DNA of 64,000 bases from Dryococelus australis (Eukaryota > Arthropoda > Insecta > Phasmatodea > Phasmatidae). A program made the translations under genes and the position numbers. The notes under the pieces are model-generated. The model was not told where the DNA came from. It ran no database searches and saw only the letters and a list, made by a program, of their open reading frames with translations. How positions within the stretch are numbered: the first letter of the stretch is position 1; the number at the start of each line of letters is the position of its first letter. The stretch covers positions 21,032,295 through 21,096,294 of the forward strand of contig CM057002.1 in assembly GCA_029891345.1 (NCBI GenBank). Direction: 5' to 3'. This document shows, piece after piece, positions 22,588-35,392 of this stretch.

Positions 22588-23560
22588 TCAGGAAACATGC
22601 GCAGTGTTGATTTTGCAAATAAATTATTTAATGCTAGTGACGAACAAACATGATTTTAGTGATGTAAACTTGCAAGTATTGCCATAGAAAAAAAAGGTGT
22701 TCGAGAGGTTGCAAATATTACAAACAGTAAGTTTGCATGTTTTTTAAATGTATTTGTAAACTGTTAATATAATTATTAAAATGCATGTGGCCTGAAAAAT
22801 ACAGCACTTTCCACACTTATGTAGTGAGTGAATAATTGTTTGTCTACATAATAAATTCGAGTGTAAGGTTAACTTCGGTCAGAGTGTGTGCATGTATATA
22901 TAGCTGCATCTGTATGAATACAAACAGCGATGTATGTATCATATTTTGTAATTTCATTAAAGTTATAATTTTCGAAGTTAAATAATTAAAATATTTCCAT
23001 ACAAGCAAAAATTTTCCACTGCTCCATCAAAACAATATGCAACTCAAAATGCCACACACTCATGCCAGAATCAATAGCACCGACCAACACAGCACGACAC
23101 GACCAAAACTGCAACCACGACATATTTCAATGTGACTACTTAAATTTACTGCACGGCAAATACCACGCGCTCTGCATTTAACCTAACTATTTAGGAGGCG
23201 CTGATAGGCTAAGTTAGTCGCAAAAGGTGGTGAACAAAAGGGAAATTTGTAATACATAATGGTGACAAATTGGTATTGCTAATGCATACAAAAGTAAGAT
23301 TATTATTTTAAAGAGTTGGATACAGTAGTTATCAATTTATTTTTCTTTTAAACTGCGTATTTACTATTGTAGGCTGGATGACAGAATTGGTGGGGCTTAT
23401 GATGATCTATCTTCTATTTCATTGGCTGTTGGCCACCGTGTCGTGCGTGTTGGGGCTATGTGATCCCGGCATCATAAGAACATCAAAATAATCCCGTCTT
23501 ATGAAAGACGTTTATCTAAAGCTCCCCCGGCTCACTTTTTTCCCCTCAAAATAAAATAAA
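22588..23560 (+). repeat. dispersed repeat pair R-D, copy 2, interrupted
   Basis: The segment 22588-22975 matches 13158-13520, and 23520-23560 (CCTCAAAATAAAATAAA block) matches 13560-13600. The roughly 540 bp between them is unique to this copy and is either an insertion or sequence lost from copy 1. It has no TIRs that I could define. Confidence 0.65.
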
Positions 23561-25494
23561 GATGATACCCTAATTGGACCCACATTTCATTGCTATGAAC
23601 ATTTCTCTGTGTAATTATTAATTGAAACTCTTAACACACTAGTTCTGGAGGGTTTCAAAATGTAAAGCTTACTGGCCATACGAACATGTAAGTTGTATCG
23701 CTTGTATTTTTTTAGAACGTTTATAAAATTTGTCAAGCTTGTTATGCAGGGATAGCAAACTTAAAGGATTTTCCCATTATTAAAAGCTATATTTGAAAGT
23801 AACATAATGGCATGTAGGTTTCAACGTTGGAGTCTTTCATAAATGTTTTGAGCATTTTTGTTTTGCAAATTAAAGTGCTTATAGGTTTTTAACGTACATT
23901 AAGATTATTGTAAGAGTAACAGAAGAATAATTCACAAACAGGATTTACATTGGAAAAACAACTTTTTGATATTAAGTAAATTACAACATGCTTATCAAAC
24001 AAAATTCTTTCTATTTAAGCACCCAACAAAGGTGCTCCAACATCATAAAAAAAGTGTCTCATGCATCAGTAGGAACTGCGACATTCCAACATTTATTGCT
24101 AAGAAAAATGAATTTTATTATGTCTTCAATCTTGGGTAGGTGGAGCATCTTTTTAGTGTGTAAGCAAAATGTTCGTTTGGTATATTGTTGCTGTAGGTCA
24201 CATCTGCTTCTCTAGAGCGCTTTGTGACATCTCTGAACTGAAATACAGTTCTTCATTAGGTACCTGAGAACAAGCCTTGGGCTGTATTCACAATTTTGAG
24301 GAGGGAGGTTGTGTGACTGAACTTCAGAGTAAATATCAACATTGAGTTAGTCAGAAAAAAGTTTTTTTTTTTTTTTTTTTTTTTTTGCAGCATGACAATC
24401 TGAACACGTAGGTATTTGAGAAAAGTTATTAAAGTATTTTGTATGTAGACTTGTAATACTTAAATTTGAGTTACTAAATGAGAGTTATTAAAATTACTGA
24501 ATTAAGTAACATTTGCTTAAATATTATTTTGGTTACCTATGTCCTGTGAATTATAACCACCTTAAAGTATCAGGCTGTACAGAGTTTGTTTTCATATCAT
24601 ATGTACTGTCTTTTTGGGAAAAAAAAAAAAAAAAACGGGGGGGGGGGGGATTAATTTTGGTATTTGTGCATTCCTGGGGGGGGGGGGGGGTGGTGGTATT
24701 TGGTGTTCGTGGAAACCATGCTAAATTTTTATGTTTACAAAAAATTTTCTCAGGTACGTGTGACAACATTAGTTGTCATTAATATATTTCGAGTAGTGTA
24801 TATTAAAAAAAACAGTACAATATCATTTGACAGTCAAAATACAATTTCATTTTCGTGCATCCTGGTTACAAATTTCTTGCAAGGTAAAAAAAAATTTATC
24901 AATTTATAGACTTATTACATGGGCTGTTAGTCATTTACATAAAAAAAAAAAATGGGATTTTTGCCAACCTGTAACTGTTTGAACAGACCTTCACAGCTTC
25001 TACAAGTCATTAGAGGAGGCACATCCAGTTTGTTTACAAAAAAAAACAGGCAGTCATATGTTGTTTGTTTACAAATACTGGCAATTACATGGTGTTTGTT
25101 TGCAGTCACCTTCAATGACAGTTCAGCTGTGGTGGAAGGATACATAGCCACCCAGATGCCATTGGCACTACTTCCCTAGAACTGTCAAATTTGAGACACT
25201 TACATGGAATGGACAATATTAGTATTATTGTAAATAATACATTAAAAAAACTTTCACCTCAACTCGTTTCAATAAAGAATCTCAATATACAGTATATAAC
25301 TGATTGTGTTCCACACCAAATGCAAACTAAAACTTACAAAACAATCTGAAAATGCAAATTATATAACATATGCAAGTAAATTTTTGAATGTCCCACATAC
25401 ACATAATAATCTGAGGTCTTATGGCGAGATTATTGATCATGCTGTATGTTCACGTGTTTGGGGGAAGGGGACAGGAGAAGTGAAAGAATGAAAG
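23561..25494. other. unassigned AT-rich sequence with homopolymers
   Basis: A T-tract occupies 24362-24386. An A-tract followed by G-tracts covers 24619-24690 (A17, then G13 and G15). No gene was recognised. The ORFs here are read through homopolymers. Confidence 0.5.
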
Positions 25495-26215
25495 TACCCC
25501 TCCCCACAACTTTATGTTGGCGACACTTTGCGCGTGTGGTAAATGCCAGTCTTTTAAAGTAATTAATTATGTTTCACTGCAAAAAAAAAATCTATACTTC
25601 TGAGAAATGGATAAATAAGGCAGTTAAAATTTATTTCTTCACAGTCTTCAATAATTAATCATTCATAAATATGTCCTCTGATTTTCCCTGTCGCAAGTCA
25701 CGCATCCTGACTCGGTGATTAGACATTTACAGGACATCAGTTTATTTGAAAGATGTGTGAAATGAAATAAACTAATATATATGTAAATCCTGGAAAAAAT
25801 TTTATATATATATATATTATATAATATATATTTTGCAAGTAATAATTTCTTGTTAAAATGCATTATGTAACATTTTCAGGCAGAACCATTTGCTTTGAAC
25901 TAGTGATGATTAGTGCAACTATTTTGACAGACGGAAAATCTTGTTAACATTTCTATGATTGCCAGGCAGGCACATTTTACTTGCACTGCGGCCAGGCATG
26001 TAAGGAGTAATGGCAGAGGGGGGGCACACTTTTTATTTTGCAATAATAAACTTCCCTCTTAAAAGCATGCAAGGGGAGGAAGGAAGGTGTGCGGCTGAGA
26101 GAAAGAGGAGGGGGAGAGAGGACTCTAGGGTCGCTACGCTGGTTGCTAGGTTATCACTTCCCCTCTCATCGGGCATGTAAGGGGAGGTAGCAAGCTAGAC
26201 TCGCTTATCGCAAGT
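25495..26215 (-). mobile_element. DNA-transposon body family T, reverse copy
   Basis: The reverse complement matches 44275-44640 and parts of 44640-45190. Shared blocks are GAGAGGGGAAGTG, GCACACCTTCCTTCCTCCCC, CAAAATAGTTGCAC, TTTTAACAAGAA and GATTAATTATT. A TA microsatellite (25799-25831) sits inside. It has no intact ORF and is a non-autonomous fragment. Confidence 0.7.
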
Positions 26216-28545
26216 TGAACTACGTAGCAGATGTTTTAGAAAGGCAGACAACGCACCGCAGAACAATGATAAATGGTGGCGCACATGACGTATTTCACAG
26301 CCAGTTACTAGATATTTACATAAACAAACAGCTTGATGCCATCGGGTGAGACACAAGACGAACGATAACAAATTACTTACTGATGATATGGGTGCCAGCG
26401 GTGCTTCCCAATCACCGCACTGTTGAGACTCAGGGTTCTCAGGGATGCTGTGGGTTCTGTGTGTCCATCTCACCAGAGCGTACGTACAATGCACTTTGCA
26501 ATACTAAACATTTAACACTTGAAAAACACATGTGGCTAGGACACTGTCACTACAAATAAAAGAGTGGAATACAGTGCTACTTGCTTTTTATTAGTACCGT
26601 TTGTACACAGAACGTGCCAAGGAATTTAATGATGAAACTCAGTCGTGTCCAGTTAACTCTGTTTGGGTGCTCCCCAGCCCGCAATTACTCTAGTGCACGT
26701 CTATATGAATGATTTCACCATGGTGCTTAAAAATACACTCTTCACAAGGGAAGGTAGTCAACAACCGCTAGGGTGGACTGACAATTTTTCCCTGAAGATA
26801 GGACACAGAGAATTACAAGATGAATCAACAGATGATACATAAACACATGTGATTATTTGGCATCACTAACGCAAACTCGCTGGGGCTCATCCTCCAGCAT
26901 GTGGTTAGTGTGGTGACGGCCTATACACATAGCCGGCTAGGACGGAAATAGTATCACAGTACACAAATTACAAAATTACATAAATATCAATGGAACACGA
27001 TGGGGCACAAGTTGAGTAGTCACAATAAACACACATGTGTGAAAGCAAGTTTAGATGGCACGGATGCCACTAGATAAAGTTTGTAAGGGACCACGTGATG
27101 CAGGTGAAATTGCAATATTTCTTTGTAGAGACGGCAAATTAAATTCAGACAAATTGGTATTTCATTTGGGAAAATTATTCCCCTGACAATTGAAAAATTT
27201 ACAGGCTTATAGCATGCCGGATGGTGGAAAAAGCAAACATGAAAGTGACCGCATGGTCATACATAAAAAAGCATCAATTTACGTGAAAATTACACCCTAA
27301 ATAAAATTATGGTACACATGATTTGACACAAATAAGCCCTTAAAACGCATTGATGGTGCAGATTCGTACTTGGCGATAGCTGATCGCGTGGGTCATATGT
27401 GATGTGGTCGCAAAATGATTAAACATGAAAAATACCCTTAAATACAAATATTAAATTAAAGCCCTTAAAATTGTATGCAGCAATAATACAGAAGTTACAA
27501 TGGAATGCCGTTAGCAGTAGCAGATTGTGCCCAATTCAAGTTTTACGGGTTGCGTGGCCTCTCAGACATCTTTCTTCTCCTTGATTAAGTTTTGAAAAAG
27601 CCGCAAGGGCACACATTATTATTTAAGGGGAAGCATAATGCTGGGGAATGGCTGGCAAAACGTACGCAAAGCAAAGGTTAACCGGTATACCGAAAGTGCT
27701 ATGGAAATCTATATCAGTGCTCAAAAGTTGTAGTGCGTACGTGACAGTGTCTTACCTCGCCAGCTCTCCTAGACAGACTGTCCAGAGGCAAGCATCCTAT
27801 GGACCTACTATGGCTGTGTATGGGGTTCACATAAGCGGAAGTGCGATGCATGCAGAGTAAAAAATTTTTATTGAAAAATAAAAGGCACTTTAGAAATAAA
27901 AAATATGAATTGATATTATACATATTAATTTGTGATTTTTCATCTTCTTTGAATGTCTTTTATTACAACATTCTAGCTGCAGTAGAACTGTTATTAATCT
28001 CCGCGCAGCGCGCGGTTTGAATGTATAACCAATCTTGACACATTTTACACTGCAAATAATATTCCATTAGAGGAATGTTCAAATTGGACCTCCTTGCTCA
28101 CGTGCATGTACACGTGTTACGTACTTGGTAAGCACCGTCATGGGCTTTAGCACCGCTGGCTGTTAGCCAACGTCAAGCTTAAAAACTATAATTCCAGGAA
28201 ATTATAGGTGCCGGGACTGAAATATACTCTGATTGACACAACATCCAATAAACGATACAAGCTGTAAACTTTATCATTAATTATTTATATAGGAGTTTTG
28301 CCGGGACCACTGAAAAGTAACTGTGGCTACAGTTTATCGGAATCCACATTTACGGTACAACGCGAGTCGACTGTACTTGTCGACAGGCATGCACACGTGT
28401 GCACACACACACAACAAATTTTCCATGCGGTTGAGCGATCACAACGTTTTGCTGACTAGGTCAGCTTCATTAGGCGACGAGTTGTAAGACACTGCATTAT
28501 AGTGGAAGGGCGCTGATGGTTGTAAACCTAGCAGCCAGGTGGCGA
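26216..28545. other. unassigned intergenic sequence
   Basis: No gene was recognised. A strong donor-like GTAAGT on the minus strand (26375-26380) follows an open frame from about 26494, which could be a non-coding or unknown exon. The remainder is AT-rich with scattered CpG-containing patches. Confidence 0.4.
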
Positions 28546-28784
28546 ACTAGGGTGGGACAAGAAAATTACAAATTTGCCAGTATAGCTGATGAGTGTGGTT
28601 TGGAGCTGTGATTATTTTATGTCGAGGCCTGGTTGGTGGCTGCCCGATTTTTTTTTTAAATTGGTGAGTTAATTCCCAGCATCTGAGTTCTAAGCTACTG
28701 CTTGAATGTGGTAGGGCTCTCACAACTCTGGTACTGTAGCAAGAAACCAAATCTTTGTTGTGGGATGCTGCATGTGCTGCAACT

Positions 28785-28920
28785 GGTAAGTCTTGTTCAT
28801 TGTAGATGTGACCAGCTATGGTTTGCTATGTGGCTATTCATTCTCTGCCCGAGTGCGTTGGTGGCGAGACCAATGTATTCTGCATTACAGTGTTGACACT
28901 GTAGCTGATAAATCAGATTT
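28785..28920 (-). pseudogene. GIY-YIG endonuclease domain of Penelope-like element
   Basis: One uninterrupted frame reads NLIYQLQCQHCNAEYIGLA followed by LGQRMNSHIANH. This matches the Penelope GIY-YIG layout: a V/I-x-Y start, the CxxC that many members carry, YIG, and the R-M-N-x-H block with the catalytic Arg. A stop follows at SHLQ. The C-terminal extension (LPVAAHAASHN) continues in another frame at about 28750-28785. Confidence 0.75.
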
Positions 28921-29029
28921 GCTATTGCACAGTTGTGGTTGCCTTGATTGGGGCATGTGCGGCCCTGTGAGTCTGCTATTGAGAGAATTTGAAGGGTTGG
29001 TGGATGGCACAGGAGCCACAGCGTGAGTT

Positions 29030-30090
29030 ATTGCAGGAGTGGGATCCTTTGAGGGGTGATAGTTTGGTTGGCATTCGTGGTAGGCTGTAGCTTTGGACAG
29101 ACCAGTTTGTTGTGGAGGTTAGGTGGCAATTTGAAGACCAATATGGGTTTTTTGGAGAGTAGCTCGTGTGTATGGTGGAGAAGTCACAATTTTGTACCCA
29201 GAGTGGAGAATACTTGTGAGTTTACTTAGGCTTTCATGATATGGGACCACCAGGAGTATATCAGGGTAGTTGACCTTGGTTTGTGATCTGGTATTTGAGA
29301 TGGCTTGTTGAATTTCTTTGTGCATGAGGAGTCTGGGGTAACCTTGTTGAGGAATGCTCTGGCTATTTGTTCACCTGTTTGTTGAAATCACTGTTGGTGG
29401 GTTTGGTGTGTACAGTAGTTTGAATTGTATCATTGTAGAGAGTCAGTTCAACATCCAGGAATATGGCATGTGTTTAAGAGTATGACCAGGTGAACTGTGT
29501 ACTTTTTAAGTTGTTCAGAAAGTGAATTAGACAGTCTTCAGTGGAAGTCCATATCATAAAGGTGTCGATGAAATGCATCCAGCAGTGTGGTTTGGTTGGT
29601 TGGTGACTAAGGAAGTTTTCTTCTAACCATCCCATGTTCAGAATGGAATGGGGCCATACGTGTACCCATCGCTGTGCCTTTGGCCTGAAGGTAGTGTGTC
29701 TCTTAATATCTGAAGTTGTTGCAAAGGGTTAACCTGGTGAGTTTAACAAGGCATGATGTAGGTTTGCTATGTAGAGATCTTAGCTGAGGTAATATTCTAT
29801 GGCAGACAATCCAGATGAGTGGGGGATATTTGTATAGAGAGATGTAACAGCTGTGGTGACCATACATCTTGGAGAATGTGGCCCAGGTATCTCAAGCGCT
29901 CAAGAAGTGGCCAGTGTCCTTGACATACGACGAAAGCTGCTGTACACAAGTTTGAAGGTCTGCTTCTACAAAAGCTGAGATTATATCAGTGGGGCTGCCA
30001 ATCCCTGATACAGGGATGTCAGGGGGGGAGGGGGTGACAGTTGTAATTTGTGTATCTTTGGAAGCAGGTATAGAACTGGTGTGGATTTAT
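29030..30090 (-). pseudogene. Penelope-like reverse transcriptase, dead
   Basis: The diagnostic PKIHK and GTAMGTRMAP motifs are intact. The SLYTNIPH block lacks the aspartate that normally precedes it (it reads TAVTSLYTNIPH). The later catalytic Y-x-D-D box appears as FIDTFMIW near 29560, with one Asp replaced. Both metal-binding sites are therefore damaged in addition to several frame breaks. Confidence 0.7.
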
Positions 30091-30316
30091 TAGGGGTGAG
30101 CAGTTTAATTGAAGCTTCAGATAGGTCTTAGAGGGGGCCCTGGGACACAAGGAATTGATTGATACGGTCACAGAATTTGGTGGTTGGGTCATCTAGTAGA
30201 CGTTTGCATTTCTTAGCCTCAGATGCGTTAGAAGCTCCAGGTAAGGACTCCTTAAGAGACTTCTCTAAAAAGTATACATGTAAGAGTCACGAGCTTTGGC
30301 AACCAACATTCATGTA

Positions 30317-31921
30317 TAGTAAACTCCCGATTAAGTAAGTTAATCAGGGTCAGAGAAATCCACGAATAAGCAAATTTGTATTAAAAAACCTGGATAATCA
30401 AATTTACACATTTTTACTATTAATGGAACGGTGATATTGGCTTCGAAAATCATGATGACACAGTACGGTACCTATTATACATTTTAAAGCAAACAAAATC
30501 ACAGTATTTTAAGTACACGGTACTTTAAATACTGATACTTATGTTGCACCGAATATAGTGTAATTCACTGTGCATCGAGTACACACAGCTGGCGCCAGGT
30601 GGCATGGACTGATGCGGTGTGATGTGTGTGTCACTTTAACGCGAGTTACTAAGATCCGTCCTTTAGATGGCAAGAGTTAGTTGAAAGTTTAGAGTGCAAT
30701 GCAATAAAGACTAGAACAGGACTTTAAATAAGGCAACCTGGCATTTAAACAATACAGTACAATCCCTATTTTAAAAATAACCAGTACAGTACAAATGCAG
30801 TACCTAACGATAACTTTTCCTAAAGGAAAACACATTTTAAAAAAGGCTGAATTCATTCATTTCAAAGTCAGTGACAACCATAATGAATTTTACAAGAATG
30901 TAAGTGCACAACTCTCAATAAGTGTAGGCTGCTTTCTCATTATTTCAATAGACTGGGCTGCAACCTTACAGATTTACATACATCTTTAATTACTAGGATA
31001 TGAAAAAAATGTAAGATAAGTTAAACAGTGCCTTTCTTAAAAAAGTCTTCAATTTTCATTTGGCACCGGAATTTATTTTTTTGTTTATAAGACACCATGC
31101 TCAATTTTTTTTATTATTTCTAACTTTTCTGCGATATTTTAAACTGTCCTTGTATGCTTTGTTGATGAAAACACTACAAAGTGAACAATGACCTGGGCCG
31201 ACGATCAATAAACTGGCAAGACGTGGTGACCGAAATGGTAAATTCGTTAATTTGTAATTTTGTAAGTTTCACTCCGGAAGTTGTTGACAGTCATTTGTTT
31301 AGCACTTGCAGCAATGCATTTTTACGTTAACAGTGAAAATATATTTTTATCAAAATTTAATGCTTAAATTGGACGTAATATTTCTACAATCATCACTAGA
31401 ATGCTGTGCATACGTTAATAAATAAGAAAATAAGTAATGCAATAACAACTTCAAAAAAATTTGTTGTGAAATATATATAAACAAAGCTCAACAGTTACTT
31501 GCTTTTTAAAACATGCCTAGTGTACTTTATGAACAATAATTTGTTTTAGAAAACATTTCATTTACCCATTCTCACAAATGTTCCATCTGCTGCTAAATAG
31601 AAAATACGAAATACCAAATATGTCACCATTTTTGTATACAAAATCGAGTCACGTGATCATTTTGTCAACAAAATCTACCATTTCAGACACTGCCTGAGAT
31701 GAGTCAGAGTCAGACGCTCTTGAATGGATGGAAATGGATGTCTCACGCAGGTCTCTGTGCCAGACTGACAGTTTAAAGGGATAAACATCAGCTCATACGG
31801 CACAGCGATAGATGCACAGTACCACTGTTTGTTGAACGACACTCTTTACAGCATCGCCTTACTGCCGCACGGATAAGTCAAAACCCGGTTAAGCGCAGCA
31901 TGAATAAGCGGGAGTGTACTG
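30317..31921. mobile_element. pogo/Tigger-like non-autonomous DNA transposon P1
   Basis: TA target sites lie at 30315-30316 and 31922-31923. The left end is TAGTAAACTCCCGATTAAG. The right end, reverse complemented, is CAGTACACTCCCGCTTATTC. The AGT(A/C)(A/G)ACTCCCG core matches the Tc1/mariner pogo group. The 1.6 kb interior is AT-rich with no transposase ORF. Confidence 0.75.
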
Positions 31922-32177
31922 TACATTTATTTACTCTACGTTCATTGAAAATTATTCTAACCACTAATGTGCATCAGGCCAGAGAGTGAAAACATGACCT
32001 ACACTGATTTGCACTTTGCACTATTTGTCTATGGTACAAAATACAGTATTTACCTGCAGAAGGTTACACCTACATTTGCAGCTTAAACACACAGTATAGT
32101 TTTTTCTTGTAAGCATTGACCTCACATATGGGCCAAACCATTTCTTGACTTTATTAAAACTATATTTCTAACCACAC
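31922..32177. other. unassigned AT-rich sequence
   Basis: This is short spacer sequence between the P1 transposon and a SINE, with no recognised feature. Confidence 0.5.
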
Positions 32178-32410
32178 AAGGGGCTGCGGTAGTGTAGTGA
32201 TCAGTCCGCTTGTCTCCCACCTACGTGAACCAGGTTCAATTCACGTGGGGTCACTCCCAAATTTTTGCATGTAGAAATTGTGCTGGATGCTGCTGTTGGT
32301 TTGCATATTTTCAATGGGATCTCCTGTTTCCCCTGCCCTTGCATTCCGGCTGCTCCATACTCATCTCGCTTCACCCTCATCAGCTCTCAAGACTTTGACG
32401 TTAAGAGTTG
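32178..32410 (+). mobile_element. tRNA-derived SINE (family A), best copy
   Basis: The head GGGGCTGCGGTAGTGTAGTG carries an A-box-like block, and CCAGGTTCAATTC is a good B box about 35 bp on, giving a pol III promoter. The body has GGTCACTCCC, TTTTTGCATGTAGAAAT, GTTTCCCCTGCCCTTGCATTC, GCTCCATACTCATCTC and CCCTCATCAGC. Related copies are at 1880-2060, 43150-43395 (minus) and probably 49500-49720 (minus). Confidence 0.75.
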
Positions 32411-33202
32411 CCAGCATACTCCACTCCAACTACACATAAAACATTTTTCACAGACTAATAAAAGTAATTATCTGGTTTATTTTTGAATCTTTCATCCATC
32501 TAGCTAAATGCCTCGACTGCAGGCAGCAGCTCAAGAAAAGTAACCAGTAACTTGTACAAAATACATAAATTAAATACAGAATTATGGCTTGTGTTTAAAG
32601 GACACAGCAAGTAAGAATATAGGGAGATGTGAGCACATCCTATTTAAGTAAGTATTACAAGAATATTGGCCACATACATTTGTGTATACTGTGTGACTAT
32701 TCACACAAACTGATTTGAAAATGTAAAAAAGTAATTAATGTTTACAGAACACAATACACTCACATTTCATACTAATCTTGGTCCAAGCTTTAAGTAATAT
32801 GGAAATTTAGTTTTACCTGTCAAAATTATTTTTTTTTTTTTTTATATCCACACTATCAATGGGTTAGAAACTAATAACAGAAAAAAATTAGGCTGCAAAT
32901 TTACACTGAACACAAGATAGACATTTAATACAATATAAGCATTAACAAATAATTGCTTTACATTCCACTATTCACCTGTCTAACAAATGTTTCATGTAAT
33001 TAGTTAACATAATTGTGACCTAATACATGGGAACAAGGAATACAATCCCGAAGCATGGACCAACACATGTCCTTTATACGGAATGCCCTAAAATTGATGC
33101 CCACAGCATACACCACATGAATCATTGAATATAGTCTATTGTTCAAAAATTTTACTTTCACACTAATTTAGCATATCCAGTTACGCACTCAACATCTTGC
33201 TT
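32411..33202. other. unassigned AT-rich sequence
   Basis: This contains a T-tract (32828-32844). No gene or defined repeat was recognised. Confidence 0.5.
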
Positions 33203-33412
33203 TGTTTGGGATATTTTGTGCCCAGCAGGTAGCTGGTGACTGCGATTTTATTGTTTTTGTTTGTTTTTCTTTTGTGGTGTTGAGGAATCTGCCCCGTAAT
33301 CGATAGTGGTGTAACAAGATGGCAGATGTGTAATAAAGATTGTGTTTGTGATGATTTTCAATCCGGTGTTTTTTCACGTTTACTCTGTGAAACTAATCAA
33401 ACAATATAAACA
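33203..33412 (+). repeat. BEL/Pao 5' LTR
   Basis: The LTR begins TGTTTGGGATATTTTGTG and ends near AACAATATAAACA. It aligns with the 3' LTR through AGCAGGTAGCTGGTGACTG, GTTTGTTTTTCTTTTGTGG, GATGATTTTCAATC and TTTACTCTGTG. About 65 bp (GAGGAATCTGCC to TAATAAAGATTG), which includes an AATAAA signal, is absent from the 3' LTR. Confidence 0.85.
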
Positions 33413-33525
33413 TTTTTTGGTCCTCTGTTGATGGACTGATATGTTAACAACCAGACTCATGTTTTTACAGTGATACTAAATCAAAGTGTTACATAACCGT
33501 CGGTGCTTGTGCGTATCAAAATTAG

Positions 33526-34700
33526 CCATGATGCAGCAAACTACTGAGCTACAATTAATTGTGTTTGATAACCTTATAGCCAAAATCGAAGCAGCAAATG
33601 AGTTGTTAAATACAGTGGTGCAAGATGCGGAGGAACTTGAACAATTCATGATGGTTTTTGGCGAAGTAGCTGCAAAACAGGATGAGTTATTAGCAAACTA
33701 TTTTGCCATGTGTGCTGTTCCGCCAAAACCTGAATCAAGACCTCTAAATGAGATTAAAGATGCATTATAAAGATGCCTGACAACCTGCCGGGGGGGGGGG
33801 GGGGGCAGTTATCGGTACACGTGCAGTGCTGCCGCCTGTACTGCTTCCAGTGTTTTCGGGTAACCGCTTTGAGTGAGCAGAATTCACAGAGCTCTTCAAA
33901 TCCATGGTGCATCAAGATATATTGCTTTCTGATGATGTTCAGAAACTAATTATCTGACTGGTTTGTAAAGGGTGAACCTAAGGAAACTGTAAGTAATCTA
34001 CCTGTCCCTAATGAGAACTACAGTGTTGTCTGGTGATTGCTGGAGAGGCAGTACAAAAACTTGCGCGTTACTGCTACACTGCATGTTCAAGAGATATTGC
34101 ACCTTCTGAAAAAGTGTACCAATTCTCCTGAATCTCTGTCACACTTTATATAAGTGTAGTGCGTGAAAATTTTTTTGTTGTTGAACTTTCTTCTTGAAAA
34201 TATAGATTCTTCTCTTCGCCAAGAGTCTGAATTATCCGTAGACCAGGATCTGCCAACTTGTGACAATCTGTTGATGTTCCTAGAACGATATGCTGTGGCA
34301 AATAACAATGTTCCATTGGTGACCAACCATAATACCTTGGGTAACCGTAGTACATTTGTAAAGAGTAAGTTTTCAGCACCCAGTATGAAGGGCAATTCAA
34401 AACAAGGTCATAGTAGAAGCACTTTACTTGTTACAGTAGAAAATAATACAGTGTGTACAGTATGTCAGGAGCAACATCCATTGAGTAAATGTGAGCAGTT
34501 CTTAACAAAAGTCTATTTAGGATAGAGTCAAGTTTGTGAAAGAACAATACATGTGTTTCAATTGTTTAAAACACAATCACAGTACACAAAAATGCTTGTC
34601 TTGGTTCACTTGTAGACAATGTCAAAACAGGTACCATTGCTCATCATGTAGTCAGGAGTGTAGACACAGAAAATGCAAAACCTGATGGTTCTTGTCATGA
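33526..34700 (+). pseudogene. BEL/Pao gag with zinc knuckles
   Basis: The N-terminal segment (33486-33770) has the coiled, Glu/Leu-rich start seen in BEL gag: NLIAKIEAANELLNTVV and EELEQFMMVFGE. A DUF1759-like middle part appears around 33880-33960 and again at 34163-34400. At 34553-34650 the frame gives CFNCLKHNHSTQKC, a CX2CX4HX4C knuckle, then CRQCQNRYHC. At least three frame breaks separate these pieces, so no full gag is made. Confidence 0.75.
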
Positions 34701-34728
34701 GAGTTATACCAAGGTCCAAACGTTACAT

Positions 34729-35215
34729 TTGTCTACTGAGACTGACATGCAAACTAAAATTTTGCTCTTGACAGCTCTGGTCCAAGTGAGAGATAGTAGT
34801 GGACATTTTCAGGCATTAACAGCCTTGCTGGATAGTGCATTACAAGTTTCCTTCATAAATAACAGATGTGTCCAATGGTTAGGGCTACATCACCGTGAAC
34901 AAGTAGTCTTAGCTGGGATTGGGCAAATTCCTGTGTCATGGTCGAGAGGAACTCTATTGTTGTGTTAAACCTATTAACTCTCAGGACATATATTTTGACA
35001 TTAGAGCTACAATCTTGAAGATCTTTCATCCAATACCCGTGTCAAAGGTTGCTCACAGTACTGTAAGCCATTTGAAGCTAGCGGATCCAAGCTTCAATGT
35101 TCCTGGAACTATTGACAATTTGTTAGCAGCCGACATTGTAAGTGATGTTATGACTAGCAGTAAAATTGTAGGTGAGCCCAATGTTTTCACACAGTGTTTG
35201 GCTGGATTGTGAGTG
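34729..35215 (+). pseudogene. BEL/Pao protease region
   Basis: The frame contains ALLDSALQVSFINNRCVQWL, where BEL/Pao elements normally have an L-D-S/T-G-S/A-Q box. The catalytic Asp is kept and the following Gly has become Ala. After a break near 34967 the flap-like region and a downstream stretch (NVPGTIDNLLAADI) continue in a second frame, corresponding to the L-I-G-x-D strand of family members. Confidence 0.65.
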
Positions 35216-35392
35216 GCAGAGTTGCATGTTAATCAGCGAGGAGTTCGTCTGTGTCATTCTTGATACGAGATGATAGTCTGGATGTACAACTGCAACAATT
35301 CTGGGAGGTGAAAGAGGTGCCGACAACAAAGGTGTTGTCCAACTGACGAGGAAAATTGTTAAGAGCACTACAACATAACACACACACAGGAC

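Larger units (their letters stand above)
28546..30245 (-). mobile_element. Penelope-like retroelement, decayed
   Basis: On the minus strand the expected order of a Penelope-like element is visible. YLLPKIHK lies at 30049-30082, SLYTNIPH at about 29818-29845, KGTAMGTRMAP at 29651-29680, a Cys-rich linker (SHSCNNSRCGSC) at about 29030-29060 and a GIY-YIG nuclease at 28790-28918. Such elements copy RNA into DNA at sites cut by the GIY-YIG domain. Frameshifts and stops interrupt it throughout. Confidence 0.8.

Noticed and set aside
26375-26494. Minus-strand open frame ending in a strong GTAAGT donor
   Set aside because: No acceptor with a pyrimidine tract, no recognisable peptide and no in-phase partner. 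A lone GTAAGT is expected by chance in 64 kb.
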